Source of the DNA: Sapria himalayana
Taxonomy: Eukaryota > Streptophyta > Magnoliopsida > Malpighiales > Rafflesiaceae
Direction: 5' to 3'
DNA length: 64,000 nucleotides
Assembly: GCA_029783825.1 (NCBI GenBank)
Contig: JAREIK010000781.1
Location: forward strand, 248,001 to 312,000
The notes beneath the pieces were generated by a model that saw nothing but the letters and a program-made list of their open reading frames with translations, was not told where the DNA came from and made no database searches. A program made the translations under genes and the position numbers. This document shows, one piece after another, positions 25,081 through 36,650 of this stretch (position 1 is the stretch's first letter; each line of letters opens with the position of its first letter).

Positions 25081-25900
25081 ATCTGCCTGAGTTTGACCAG
25101 GAGATACCTAGAAAGACGATTTCTGATGTAATAAATAATCCAGAATATGCCCATTCAAAGGGTCTGGTGCCCTATTTCAAAAAGAAAAAGTAGGTGATGC
25201 TTTTGAAAAGATGCTCCTCAGGAGCAATATTTGGGATCACTTGGCCGTTGTGCATGCTGAATTTGAAAAAGTGTGCTTGCTGTATAGCAGAGATCAAGTT
25301 TGAACGCTGCATTACTATTAAAAGGGCTAATTTATATCCAAAACAAAGGCGATAAATATATTTGTATGGTTTCTTGCTATATTCATCTGCGATTTGGATA
25401 AATGTGATTTTTTCAATATTTCTTTTGGTATCTTTTACCCAGTCATCTCCAAGGTTAGCATAAAATAATCCCTTAATTTCAACTAAATTCCTTTTTTTGC
25501 AGATTATCAAAACTAAAGCTGGACATATGGCATGGCTAAATATATGGTTCATGCGAGCTGCTGCTAATTCATGACGCAGAGCTCATGAGGCCAACAAGAA
25601 GATGCAAAACGGACAGACGCAAAGAGCCCACGCAAACGACAGCCATTACACAAAAGGTTGCGGTTGGGAAAAAGGATTCTTTCATTGCGGAGAAGGAAAG
25701 ATGGATGACAGAGGCGCCATTAACTTATTCACAAACAATGGAGTAAACATTACGGAGAATGAAAACAAGGAGATTTAGGGATAAGGAGGATGCGTAGCCA
25801 TGATACATTGTGATTCAATTATGCCTTTTGCCAAGCTCCCTCGCATTTACTTTTATAGCTAAAACATATATCGAAGCGCAACATTTTTCAGTTGGAACAC
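25081..25900. other. GC-richer island, possible gene remnant
   Basis: Base composition is less AT-rich than the flanks. The minus strand has a 126-codon frame (25172-25552, with a lysine/aromatic-rich sequence) and, just upstream, a 25-codon frame starting with MAVVCVGSLRLS (near 25660-25585). On the plus strand, CCTTTTTTTGCAG near 25490-25503 is a plausible splice acceptor, and a frame with ISDVINNPEYAHSKGLVPYF precedes it. The two strands give conflicting readings and I recognise neither protein. It could be a decayed host gene. Confidence 0.3.
25172..25552 (-). CDS. hypothetical 126-residue frame, weak
   Basis: ATG to TAG without interruption, with one short hydrophobic start (SHAICPALVLIICKK) and no motif I can name. 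Length alone makes it unusual in this AT-rich window, where stops are frequent. No TATA-like or splice evidence singles out this strand, and the plus strand offers a competing acceptor inside it. Treat it as an open frame only. Confidence 0.2.
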   Translation of the reverse strand: MNHIFSHAICPALVLIICKKRNLVEIKGLFYANLGDDWVKDTKRNIEKITFIQIADEYSKKPYKYIYRLCFGYKLALLIVMQRSNLISAIQQAHFFKFSMHNGQVIPNIAPEEHLFKSITYFFFLK

Positions 25901-25972
25901 CATTTGTGCACTAGAAAAGTTGTGTATTTATCATACTGCCGCCGTGTGTTTTGAATTGTTGTTGTGGTGTGT

Positions 25973-26720
25973 GAGTGAGTGTGTGTGTGTGTGTGTGTGG
26001 GTGTGAATACATTATACATATATATATATATAAGATTTTAATATATATTTTTAACATATGAAACATATATATAACTATATAAAACAAATATATAAATATT
26101 CTAAACAATATATAACAGTTTTTTAACATTTCATATATATATATATATCATTTTTAAAAGATGTAACTATATATATATAGTTGTGTGTGTGTGTGTAACA
26201 TATCATTTGGAAATACATAGTATCATTAAAAAAAATATTAAAATATTACAATAGTGTCTTATATTTGGTTCTTTGATCATTAATATTTTGACTACATAGT
26301 ATCTTAAGACGATACTATGTACATTTTAATCATACATCATAACACTTTTAATGTTACTTTTAAGATACTTTAAGAAGGAGAATCTTCTTTTGACTTGATG
26401 CATCTAAAATTATTATAGCTTACTTTTAAAGATAAGACAAAGACATGATTGTACTCCTTGAAGCAATGAATAATAATACATGCTTAGGTAGATATGCAAG
26501 CCACTTTTATGAAAAACATATTTTATACCACACCACACAAGTGGGTTAAGAAGGAAGACAAATATATAGACAAACATAAACATATAATAGACACACACAA
26601 ATATATAAATATATAGATACAATCATACAAATACACGCACACACGTGCAAATATATAAATATGTAGATACAAACATACAAATACACGCGCGCGCACACAC
26701 ACACAGATTGTTATTCATGT
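25973..26720. repeat. cluster of GT/CA and TA microsatellites
   Basis: GT runs at 25973-26000 and 26184-26197, TA runs near 26018-26032 and 26132-26147, and CA-rich stretches at 26590-26705 that include CGCGCGC. The reading frames here are repeat translations (YIYI, THTH) and not genes. Confidence 0.8.
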
Positions 26721-27590
26721 ATTTCTATTAATCTTTATATGTTTATATATTATTATTTATATAATAATATAAATAATAATTTCCTCTCAGACCCTTTCTC
26801 TATTCTGCTCTATATTTCCTAGTTTACTCAAATGGCTCAACAAATGTGGAGAACCATTTGAGCTCTTTAAATGTTCTCTCCATTTTTTCTCTCTATCTCT
26901 TTCTATATACATGTTTGATTTTTTAAAAAATATTGAAAATTAGGGATAAAATAGAGAGTCTGGTTGGAGTATATTTTGAAAAATATCTAGCTAAAATAAT
27001 AAATTTAATATTTAAATATATTTTGAGTAGCTATTTTGATGAGTGTGTTTGGAGATGCTCTTATAGTTTGAAAAAAAATATGATTTTTTTAATTCCAAAA
27101 TGTGGCTTCCTAATGGTTGGGGTGGTTTGTATAATAATTAAATTACTATTTTTCTTCTAAAGTTGTAAGATCGGGTTAATTAATTTTAGTTCACAAAAAA
27201 TTATTCATTTTAAAGTTTGGAATATATATTTTTTTTTATAATGGAAAATTTGGTGAATCCTACCATTAAATTTTATTAGGTTCCTAGTTTTCTAAAAGGT
27301 CATTGGTGTTCATACTACAATTTGTTGTGCCCACACTTAAATTCTCTATATAAAATAATCACGAGCCACAAGAAAACTCAAATAAATTGTCTATGTTTCT
27401 TGTATTTTTTTTTATAATTATTAATCGCAACAGTAAGTTCCTCCTCCTCCCTGTCTCCTCTCCTTGTTGGTTGAGAGAAATGTTTGTGAATAAGTTAAAT
27501 GTAATTTTATTCTAATCCTAATTAACATCTTTTTGTTATGTAATAACTGCCTTAATCGCTTACTAATTATCCAATTTCTTCCTTTTTTTT
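26585..27590. repeat. duplicated segment, copy 1 (with copy 2 at 41330-42420)
   Basis: Collinear matches to copy 2 include GATTGTTATTCATGTATTTCT, AAATGTGGCTTCCT, ATTAAATTACT, GGTTAATTAATTTTAGT, TAGGTTCCTAGTTTT, TTGTTGTGCCCACACTT and AACAGTAAGTTC. The order is the same in both copies and both lie on the plus strand. Copy 1 carries a MITE at about 26770-27060 at a site where copy 2 has none. No coding content was recognised; it may be a duplicated intergenic block or two copies of one repeat. Confidence 0.75.
26770..27060. mobile_element. Harbinger-type MITE, left end lost
   Basis: Collinear with the MITE at 41830-42153 from TTCCTCTC onward, sharing TATTTCCTAGTTTA, CAAATGGCTCAA, GATTTTTTAAAAAATATTG and TTTTGAGTAGCTATTTTG. 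It ends GGAGATGCTC at 27060 followed by TTA (27061-27063). The first roughly 50 bases present in the other copy, including the left terminus, are missing. Confidence 0.7.
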
Positions 27591-28690
27591 TAAATCTAGA
27601 TTATATAAGCATTTATATTTTCTTTATTTGTTTCAATTTGAATAAATAATCCCTTGGTGTAGACATTAATATATCAGTTGCATTAAAATATATATGTTAG
27701 TAAAAAATACTTCACTCTAATAACACACAAACATAAATTCTAATCACAATTTATTTAATGTAAATTATTTAATTTTATTTAATACCCAAATTTAAGATTA
27801 TCAAAGTTAAATGCCTAGCTCATGGCATTTTTATTGCAAGACTAAATTTATATGAGTTGAGTTTGAGATGTGAGAATTGAGAGATATAGGGACATAGAAG
27901 AACAAAAATGTGGAGTGAGAAGGGTAAAAGTGTTTTTCTTTTCTAACTGCTAAACATATTTCTCCATTATAATTGTTGCACCTATTTTAATGGCATTTAG
28001 CATAGGAGTTCAAAATAATGTAGTGTTATCGAAGAAATGCATCTTCCCATCTATGTATAATATAATGTTATATTTTAATATCTAAAATATTTCAATTGTA
28101 TATTTTTTTTTATTTATAATAGTGAAAATTATGTAAATATGTTTAAAGATAAAAATGTTTTTAAAGAAAAAAACCTAAAATTTAAAATAATTTGAAAGAA
28201 GTGCATCAAAACTAAAAAAGCACTTATTCTAAATATTAAATTTTTTTGATTTTTTGATCTTTTATTTTAATATCTTCAATTTAATGTGGCTTTATATAAT
28301 TCCCCAATACTTTATATCTTTAAATATGCACAATATATTACTAATTGCTAACATATTGTTATCATAATAAAAAATATTGTTATAAGTCAATAAATTATCT
28401 TGGCTACTTTTATTGCGGAAATTGCATGATAAAATTTAACAAAATCAATCAGCAAAATTATTCTAGTTACCAAAATTCGATGTGACATGAAAACATGAAT
28501 CATTGGGTACATGTGATTGGAATTGAGGCCAAGCCCAATTGAATCCGGGACTCTCACCTGGACATGGTTAAATAAATATAAATTTATTTTAATCTAAAAT
28601 GTTGATAATTATTTATTTAATTATAATAATGAACTAAACATTCAAGAGTAATCAAAATTTATTAGAATATTTCTTTGGAATAACTAAAAA
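27591..28690. other. AT-rich DNA, nothing recognised
   Basis: No frame, repeat or motif that can be defended on either strand. Confidence 0.4.
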
Positions 28691-30105
28691 AACATGTCTT
28701 GCCCAAAAAAAAATCATTATTTATCAACAATTTTATAAATTTATTAAAGATAATCTAGGTATATCATAAATATCCATCAAGAAAACAGAAGTGATGATGT
28801 CGTCCTACATGCATATCCAATATATGATCAATGAAGGGCAATGAAAAGTAATCTTTTCTAATTAATAAGTTTAATTTTCTTTAATCTTGGCACACACTCT
28901 ATACTATTAAAGTTCTTGTTGGAATTAGTTCATTTTTTTTAATTTCTAATCACAATGAATTTACCCTTCTTAAGAATCACATGAATTGGGCTTGCCCAAG
29001 GACTTTCTAAAATTGTATATATAAATCCAGTATTCAACTTCTTCAGAACTTACATTCTAACAATATCCTTCGTTATAAGATTGAGTTTTCTTTTATGCTA
29101 TATCGAAGCTCTTGCATTATCATCCAATAGGATTTTATTTGTATAGATTGATAGACTGATACCCTTCAAATCTTTTATAAACTAATCAATAGCTTCCTTA
29201 TATTTTTTTTTACAGCTTCAACATCTTTTATTCTTCAATATCAGTCAATGCAGTCGAAATAAACATAAGTTTTGCTCTTTTTGATTCTAGAAAACTATAT
29301 TTTAGATGGTTTCGAAATTCTATAAAATGAAGCCCTTCTGCACTCATCATTTGTTGAGTTGTCTTCCTTTCGGTGCTGTAAGAATTTTCACTACTATGTT
29401 CATTCAAATTTGAAACAAATTATGTATACTTAAAATTGGAATTCAAAAATGTAACATCAACATCTCTAGGATATTAGAATTTCATCTCATTTTTATTGAT
29501 TGAAAGTAGAACATTATAATTATTTTTCATTTCATAATTGCTGGGACTAATAATTTCTTTTAACATATCATCATGAACAATAATATCTATTTGATCAAGG
29601 CTCTTTATCAAGGTTGGAGTGAACTACCTTATTTATAACCCTGAGAATAATTATACCCTTTTGCACATCTATCAAGGTAGCTCCAGTTACAAAAAATAGT
29701 CTTCCCAGTATCAATAAAATTTGTTAGTCTTCCTCCATATTCAATATAATAAAATATATAGAGAAAACAAATTTTCCTACTTTGACAAACACATCTTTCT
29801 AGATTTCTTTAGGTTTACCCATTGTTCTATTTGATAATTGTAGGGTGATAGAAGTGGAAGACAGTTCCCCTAAACTTAACTTATTAACCACAAACAAAGG
29901 CATATTATTAATACTAGCACCTAAGTCACAAAGAGCTTTCTTGAATTCAACTTTCCCAATAGTGTATGGAATGTTGAAGCCTCTTGGATTCTTTATTTTA
30001 TCTGGTAATCTTCTCTGGATGACTAATTTGCAACTGGCAGTCAAGTTCACCACTCCATCTTTAGCAAATTTTCTTTTTTTACGTAGGATGTCCTTGAGAA
30101 ACTTG
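28690..30105 (-). mobile_element. Ty3/gypsy relic: protease and reverse transcriptase
   Basis: Read on the minus strand. At 30105-29799 a frame has YAKFLKDILRKKRK, RRLPDKIKNPRGFNIPYTIG, then ALCDLGASINNMPL, the retropepsin-type active site (D-L-G-A-S in plant gypsy elements). Next come VFVKVGKFVF and a GRLFFVTGATLIDVQKG-like segment (29800-29640). Reverse transcriptase text follows: DLKGISLSIYTNKILLDDNA (about 29180-29085) and SPWASPIHVILKKGKFIVIRN (about 29010-28940). Stops and indels are frequent after the protease. The gag side continues at 33501 beyond the hAT insertion. Confidence 0.8.
29799..30105 (-). pseudogene. gypsy gag-protease junction remnant
   Basis: The longest surviving gypsy frame. 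The real continuation upstream is at 33501 and above, because the hAT element starts at 30114. The first few residues of the apparent open frame (30134-30114) are translated hAT terminus. The active-site DLGAS is kept, then the frame stops in GKPKEI at 29799, where related proteins continue into a VEDVLVKV-like segment. Confidence 0.8.
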
Positions 30106-30153
30106 GCATAGAGTATAAGTTTCAAATGGGTCATGCATGACTAGCACGAGCCA

Positions 30154-30248
30154 TTTTGGTGGCCCACTCGGGCCACTATGTCATACATGGCATGACAAAT
30201 TTTGGTGGCTCACTAGGGCCACCATGTCATACTCATACATGGCATGGT
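30154..30248. repeat. tandem duplication of about 48 bp in the hAT end
   Basis: Two adjacent copies of TTTTGGTGGC-YCACT-GGGCCAC-ATGTCATAC followed by ATACATGGCATG. It adds to the repeated GGCATGG words typical of this family's ends. Confidence 0.7.
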
Positions 30249-30640
30249 ATGACTCAAAAAGGGTATGCTCGACATGGTCCAGCATATATTGACTAGACAG
30301 AGTCAAGCAGATTTGGGTTGGTTCGTGCTGGGCCTTGTGTATTTTGGGCTGGGTCAAGCAGGTCTTGCCATTTTAAGCATATTAGGGTCTTCTCTAAATA
30401 TTATAAATTTCAATTCAAAATTAAATAAATAAATAAATACAACATAAAAACAAAATTATAATCACAAGTCACAACTCACAACTCTCAAAAATAATATAAA
30501 ATAAATATTATAAATTTAAATTGTTTCATAATATAATACAAGTACAAAATAATAATATAAGCTCAAAAATTAATACATAAATGATCAATCCCATGAGTGC
30601 CAGACTAATGGTGGGCTCAATCTCAGTCCTCATCAAAGTT

Positions 30641-30884
30641 TCATGAATCATCATTTGTCACCAACTCTTTCACTCTTACTTTAGTTGTAGTAGGATTCTG
30701 GATACCTAATCTCGAATCATTCCAATCATTCATGTATTCTAATGCCTCAATAATATATGACCACAATCTCGATCTCCTATATAAAATCAAATTCACTTCA
30801 ACAAAAAAAATAGATTCTGATTCTATGCTCGACACTAGATGAGTGAGTAAATCATGTGTCATCTTAGATAGTATGGGATAGGTA
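30641..30884 (-). pseudogene. hAT transposase C-terminal (hATC) remnant
   Basis: A continuous minus-strand frame reads STYPILSKMTHDLLTHLVSS, then ESESIFF, then RRSRLWSYIIEALEYMNDW. The order YP.LS..A.D.L..PVSSV.SES.FS ... R..L....EAL.C...W is the family pattern of the hAT dimerisation domain (RICESLEEPER/DAYSLEEPER-like transposases). Replacement of the V.SES.FS core by IESESIFF and stops just upstream indicate decay. Confidence 0.75.
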
Positions 30885-31959
30885 GACTCTTATGATTTTT
30901 ACTATTATAAAATATCAATGTTCTTATTATCGATATATGAAAAGATTGAAAAGTAATCATTATCTAAGTACCAAAATAGCTTACTCCTATTTTACCATCC
31001 ACCAAGTCATTTTTCCCTCGCTAACTAAATGGAGAAGTCATCCTCTTCGAATATGATATCCATTTTCATATTCAGAGCATGATTACTACTACCACCATAC
31101 TTAGTATTGTATTATGTAAATTTCTCAGTTAACTTCTCATGAATGAACCCTTCAATTTAGTGTTCCTAGTTCATGCACAATGATATCTAAGTCAAAATAT
31201 TTTCTACCCCTTTCACCTTAACCTTAGGGTCCATGCAGGTAGCCAAATAATAAAATGAAATGGTGGACTAGTACTTTAAGTACTTGGTTTCCATCTCAAG
31301 CACTATATCACTAAATATTGGGTCATCTCTAAACTTACTAAACATACTACTATTATTGCATATGCACCTAAGTACAATGTAAGTCATGGGAGTATAAACT
31401 AACGAACATTCATCACGTCATAAAAAATCTTTAGGAATTTTATAAATGAATTTTTTGTATCCCTATCAATGTCATCAATAATAAGTTTGTCACTCTTACT
31501 ATTGACTTAGTCAGATATCACTTGTTCATATCCAACACAAGACTCTAACATAAGGTGTGTGTAATTCCAATGGTATCTAATATCCGATTAGAATTTCTTT
31601 TTTTCAGACATGTAAACAAATAGAGACTACTAGACTCCTATTGTCTGTGAGGCATACGAAGAAATTTTAGTGAGTTATATATTTTTTTAAAGTGAGAGAA
31701 ATAACCTTCATCCCCACTGGTACTATGAGGTTAATGATGTGATACATGCATCTAACATTAAAAATCTTTCTTAATAACATATCTCTAATGGTCCTAATAA
31801 ACATGTTAATAGCTACTAAATTATTAGATGTTTTATCAAATATGATACTATATATAATATTTTGAATATTTTATTCTTTAAAAATTCTCATCATATACTC
31901 ATAAATGGCTAGGTCATCTTGAGAATGAAATATCTTTAAAAATCCTAATAATTTTTTAT

Positions 31960-32500
31960 TTAGTATCTATTTATAATCTACATAATGGGCAGTGATACAT
32001 GCATAAGATGTATCATCAGTACTAGTTCAGATATCAGACATCACACATACCACACCACTATATTCTCTAAATTCATTAATTATTATTTCTTTTTCTAACT
32101 TTTAATATTTTAGTATGTTATTCCTATATGTAGATCTAGGAATCCTATGTTATACAGGGTGAGAATAGATTTGTATGATACTAACTACCCTTTGATCTTC
32201 CCAAAAATCTATTTGGAAGACCCATCATGGTGATAAGTTTTGTAATTTCTTTCCTCCCTAACTCATTGTGATATATGAAGGGCGTCAACATAGAAGCTAA
32301 ATTAGATCAAACCTCAAAGACCCCCACTGCTCAATTGGGTTTGTCTAGGAATAAGATCTAATATACCATATTTTTTGGTACATTATTCGGCAAGCCACTT
32401 AAGGTGCCTAGTTTCATATGCATTCCTCTATGTTAATATTTTTTTATAATATCTATATTATATCAATTCTTTATTGCCACCTTTAACATCTTTATTTTGT
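31960..32500 (-). pseudogene. hAT transposase N-terminal and core remnant
   Basis: The sequence is collinear with the plus-strand hAT relic at 15100-15700. The core SDI-TSTDDTSYACITAHYVDY carries the first catalytic aspartate context seen in hAT transposases. The zinc-finger part near 32350-32470 has lost most ligands. Stops prevent translation. Confidence 0.65.
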
Positions 32501-33500
32501 ATAATATTAAGGTGAGTTTAAATTATTGATTTTCTTCTAATTTTTTATTTTTTAGATATTTGGGTTGAGGTCATGAAAGAAAACAAGGTTTTGGCCGCCT
32601 TGGACATTTTCATAGGGTTATCATTATCCATATTAAATTATCTATATTTATGTTAAAATTAATTTCATCATCATCTTTAAATTTATTATTTTTCATTTTT
32701 ATTAGTTTATTAATTATAGTTTAAATTATATTTTTTAAATTATGTATTATTTTTTATTAAATTATTAATTAAATAAAAATAAAAAAACTATACAAAATTT
32801 AAAAATTAATACTCGTAAAGTGTGAACCTATTTGCTTGACAATATGTGATGTTTGATATCCTAATCTGATATTTGCACCACAGTCCGCACTAGAGTCTCG
32901 AGATCGAGGGAGAGAGTTTGAGAAACGAAAGGAGACAAGAGAGAAGGAGAAGAAATGTGGATATAGATTAGGAATGAGTGAGAATGATATATTATAATTT
33001 AAAAAAAAAAATTTAAAATCATTTTTTTAATATTTTTTATTAAAGAATTTGGGCAGAACCTCGATAGTGGTCAAGTTTCTACCATTAGCCATTGGGTGCG
33101 CATCCAGCTACAAGTAGGCACACAGCTCAAAAAATATTTCGTATAGTTGCTGATGGGATTGAGGCCTTGGGTTTAGGTTTAGGTCAAGGCCTGAGGGGTT
33201 TGGGTGTGATGTGACACATGCATAGTGGTATTGTGGCAGGTACGAGTCATGGGTGTCGTGTCACAGGTGATTGGGTTCGGACCACACTCGAACCATGCTC
33301 GAGTAGTGAGGCAAGGTTCGGGTTGTGCCAAAGAACCATGCCTTCGGGTGGTGCATCCGATTCGTGCCTGGCCCAAGAGACCTCGAAATGACATGACATG
33401 AATCATGCTTTGAGACAGCCTAGCACATGCCTAGCATGATTTTTGGAAAGTATCATGCCTCATGCCAGGCTCGGGCTCCCCAACCCACTTGACACCTCTA

Positions 33501-33900
33501 GCATAAAGTGACATATGATCAACTGCCTCTAGAAAAGGTAGGATGATTTCCTCTTTCTTAAAAATCTCCAGAAACTTGGAGAACTGCTTTTCTACTTTAG
33601 CTCGGTGTCATTACACCATTCAGCTTTATAGTGTCGACCATTCTCATAAATATGCTTTGATGTCATTAGGATCCTTTGATGGATGCCCTATAATTTGATT
33701 CTGTTTGACCATCATGATCAAAGAATATTTGAGTTCAAAGTAATTTGCTTCAATAGCTAGTTGTATCACTATCACTGCTGAATATTTTTTCTAGATGATT
33801 TATCTCTAGAATATTTTCATGGATTCTCACCCTTGGAGGTCTTTCTGCATGTTATTGGTTTACCGTTAGAGTCATTCTTTCATCTGTCATTGTAATTCTG
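33501..33900 (-). pseudogene. Ty3/gypsy gag remnant
   Basis: Minus-strand text from about 33600 to 33501 reads VEKQFSKFLEIFKKEEIILP then FLEAVDHMSLYA, the segment that precedes YAKFMKDILSKKR in plant gypsy polyproteins. It therefore joins to 30105 across the hAT insertion. Farther upstream (to about 33900) the frame is too broken to read with confidence. Confidence 0.7.
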
Positions 33901-36650
33901 ACATTCCTTTGGCTTCTCAGTGTTCTTTCAATCTTAGTATCTAGAAAAAAATCAATCTAATTCTAGCTTCTATACTTAAATTATTTCTTATAATTTAAAC
34001 ACACTAATATCAAAAAATATTAGTGGCATCAAATAAATTTCTACATATATTTATTAATGAAGTTCAAAAAGATCAGTGTCTTCAAAAGACCCTACTATTC
34101 ATTTGTATTTTGGTGATTTTTGAAATTTTGTTTCAAAACTTGTTCGAACTGGTGTCTCATCTGAATATTTGGTCTAACCATTTCTTTCAATCCCCAACTA
34201 TTATGCCAAAAAACTTGATTATCTCTTTCTATATTGACTAAATCACTCTTCTTTTTATAGAGATTATAATTAGATTTAGTCTATGACACTACAAGTGCAT
34301 AGGTTATTCTAGTAGTAAAAAATAGATGTAAGTCCAGATATCATTTCTATAGAGATTGACAACAAATGAATTGCCAACTACCCAAACTATTAGAGATTCA
34401 TATTATTTGAAGCATTAAAAAGGATGTTTTTAGTTGCTAACTAAAAGATAAAGAAAAGCAAGTACTAAAACTCTAAACAAAAGCTCAAATGAAATTCTGA
34501 AAGATAAATTGGACTATATAAGTTCACTTGTTAAAGTTGACACTAACACAAGTTACTGTGGTATAGGCAATTCATGTAGACTTATCTATCATGACTTATT
34601 TCTAGACTAAAGTGTAGATCTGTCACCTTTTTTGTAGCCCTGGATCTCTCCTTGTCGCTATACTTTTTACCACTTGACTATGTTTCTTCCCTATAAGTAA
34701 AGTATATAAGTGGTTACTCATATTTTGAGTTGTCTTATGAGAATTAGGTATTTTTTTCTCTCGATACTTTATAGCATTTTCTAATGAATACAGAATTCTT
34801 GCTTCCCAACACATGTGTATTGCAAGTCTCTACAAATGGTTGGTACCTATTCCTTTAAATCTTTTATAGTTCTTTCTTTTCTTGATTAGAATAAAGCCAA
34901 ATTAGGGATTATGATCCTTGAAAGATCAAGGTGATGTTTCTGGTGATTCATTTAGAGAATCACTACATTTTCTCATCTCTGAGTAAAATGAGGACTTCTC
35001 TACATTAACTGATAGAGTTTCCTTGTTTACAAGTGTTAACCTCACATATCCTCTTAATAGATTGTTCACTAATCCTCAGGATCTTGCCTTTTATGTGTCA
35101 CTTAGAGGGCCTCCCATAGATTCCGGCAAGATCAATGAATTAAGAGCATTCGGTACTAACATGGAGAATAAGTAATTGAAATGTACACCAATCCATTAAA
35201 TTTACTTTTTGTTCTAAGGAACTCTCACTGATTCATACATAAAAGAAATTGCTCAATATCCAAATCGATTCAGTGAAGATTTCTTTTAGATTTACAATCA
35301 CATATGCACTACATATAATGAAGAATAAGGTGATTGCACCTTGCTGAATCATCATATTTCATGTGATTTATTCCTATTCAAATTAACACAACCATTACAT
35401 TATAAAAATTAAGCAACATTTGTCCAGATTCATACTTCTAGAAAACAAAATTCCATATCCAAATAAAATGACTCAAATAATCTATTCTAGTTTAGATCTA
35501 TGCTAAAAGAAGAAATAAGAAAATCAAGTAGTGTCGTTAGCTACTAGTCGCCTGGGTCACCTCTCGAACCCATGTTTATCAAAAAGAATTCATTTTTATA
35601 TGTTCTGTGCTAGCCATAGCTTCTATGGTTATTTATATACAAATCTAGAATGGTCAGCCAAACTTCACATTCTTTGATATGCCCTCTAAATCTCTTTTTC
35701 TCTTCATTTCACAATCACGACCATATTCTTATGTCATGATCAATTCTAATGTTATGACCAAGTCCTATTTTCATGACCAAATTTTGATGTCCTGACCAAT
35801 TGTTGATATCATGACTAATTGTTGATATCATGACCAATTCCACTGTCACAACAAAGCCTATTATCTCGATCAAGTCTCTATCTTGGAATTCTTTGTTAAA
35901 ATTCTTTTTTGTTGTGACTTCTTATACATTCACTCGAACACCTCAAATGGTATTGATGGACATCCCAACTCAACCTTTTAAAAATAAATAATATTAACTA
36001 ATGATGTACATGAAATATTACCATTAATTTAGTATCATTTACATTCACAAAGTTAAAATCAAAATAAATTAGGAAATACACTTTTACCTCCAAATTAAAT
36101 CAAAATAAATCTTCAAATTGTTGGTATGTCATTTTGAAACCTCCAATATCTTTGGAATATCCTGATCATTCATTGTTTTCTCTGATCAAGATTTTATGAT
36201 GTCATCTAGGACAAGGTCTTGAACTCTTCGCTATTCTAGTATTTCCACTATTTTATCAAAACATCTAGAGAAATACTATTTGAGTTTACATCTTTACTAA
36301 ACTTTTTATTCATTTTCCATGCTTTTTATTATCTCTAATACTAATCATATGTTTCTATGTATCCCTCATAGAGTTCAAGAAAAGTGTTATTCCATTTAAA
36401 TTTTTTCTATAAAAAGCAAAAAAAAAAAGAACATTACAGTGTGATGCATTTTTTTAGTTTTTAATAATAAAACAATTTGACATTTTGCTACATGCAATAA
36501 AATTATACTTCAAATTCTTCAAAATAATATTCTTTCATATTTGATAGCACTTTGCTCTACTTTATACCATCTATAACTAGTTTCTCTTTAAAAATCTTCT
36601 CGATTATATGAGAAGTAGAAAGAATAAATTTGTAAGTAATTTAACATTAG
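33901..36650. other. decayed retrotransposon DNA, no supported gene
   Basis: Expected to hold the 5' part of the gypsy relic (minus strand), but neither a primer binding site nor an LTR pair was identified. CACTACAAGTG at 34287 is a chance CACTA-like word. A minisatellite sits at 35730-35865. No intact frame above about 75 codons. Confidence 0.45.
35730..35865. repeat. degenerate minisatellite, unit about 21-23 bp
   Basis: About six units of the form ATCATGACCAATTNTGATAT; the two best copies are GACTAATTGTTGATATCATG and GACCAATTGTTGATATCATG in direct succession. It shares the CATGAC word with the motif field at 10088-11570. Confidence 0.65.

Larger units (their letters stand above)
30114..33500 (-). 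mobile_element. hAT element, near full length, decayed
   Basis: The right end TTGACACCTCTA (33489-33500) is the inverted form of TAGAGGTGTCAA; the left end TATAAGTTTCAA (30114-30125) matches it at 9 of 12 positions. GC-rich subterminal blocks lie at about 30126-30370 and 33040-33490. The transposase reads on the minus strand: BED-like text at about 32470-32350, the core SDI..TSTDDTSYACITAHYVDYK at about 32042-31960, and the C-terminal dimerisation domain at about 30884-30641. There are many stops. It is inserted in the gypsy relic. Confidence 0.8.
30106..33508. repeat. 8-bp target duplication flanking the 3.4-kb hAT
   Basis: GCATAGAG at 30106-30113 and GCATAAAG at 33501-33508 differ at one base and sit immediately outside the element. 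The gypsy reading frame (SLYA then LYAKF on the minus strand) continues across the site when the element is removed. Confidence 0.85.

Noticed and set aside
29845..30111. 88-codon plus-strand frame
   Set aside because: Antisense of the gypsy protease region, which has the recognisable active site on the minus strand.
34287..34297. CACTACAAGTG as a CACTA terminus
   Set aside because: No subterminal repeats or transposase follow; it lies in a region expected to belong to the gypsy relic.
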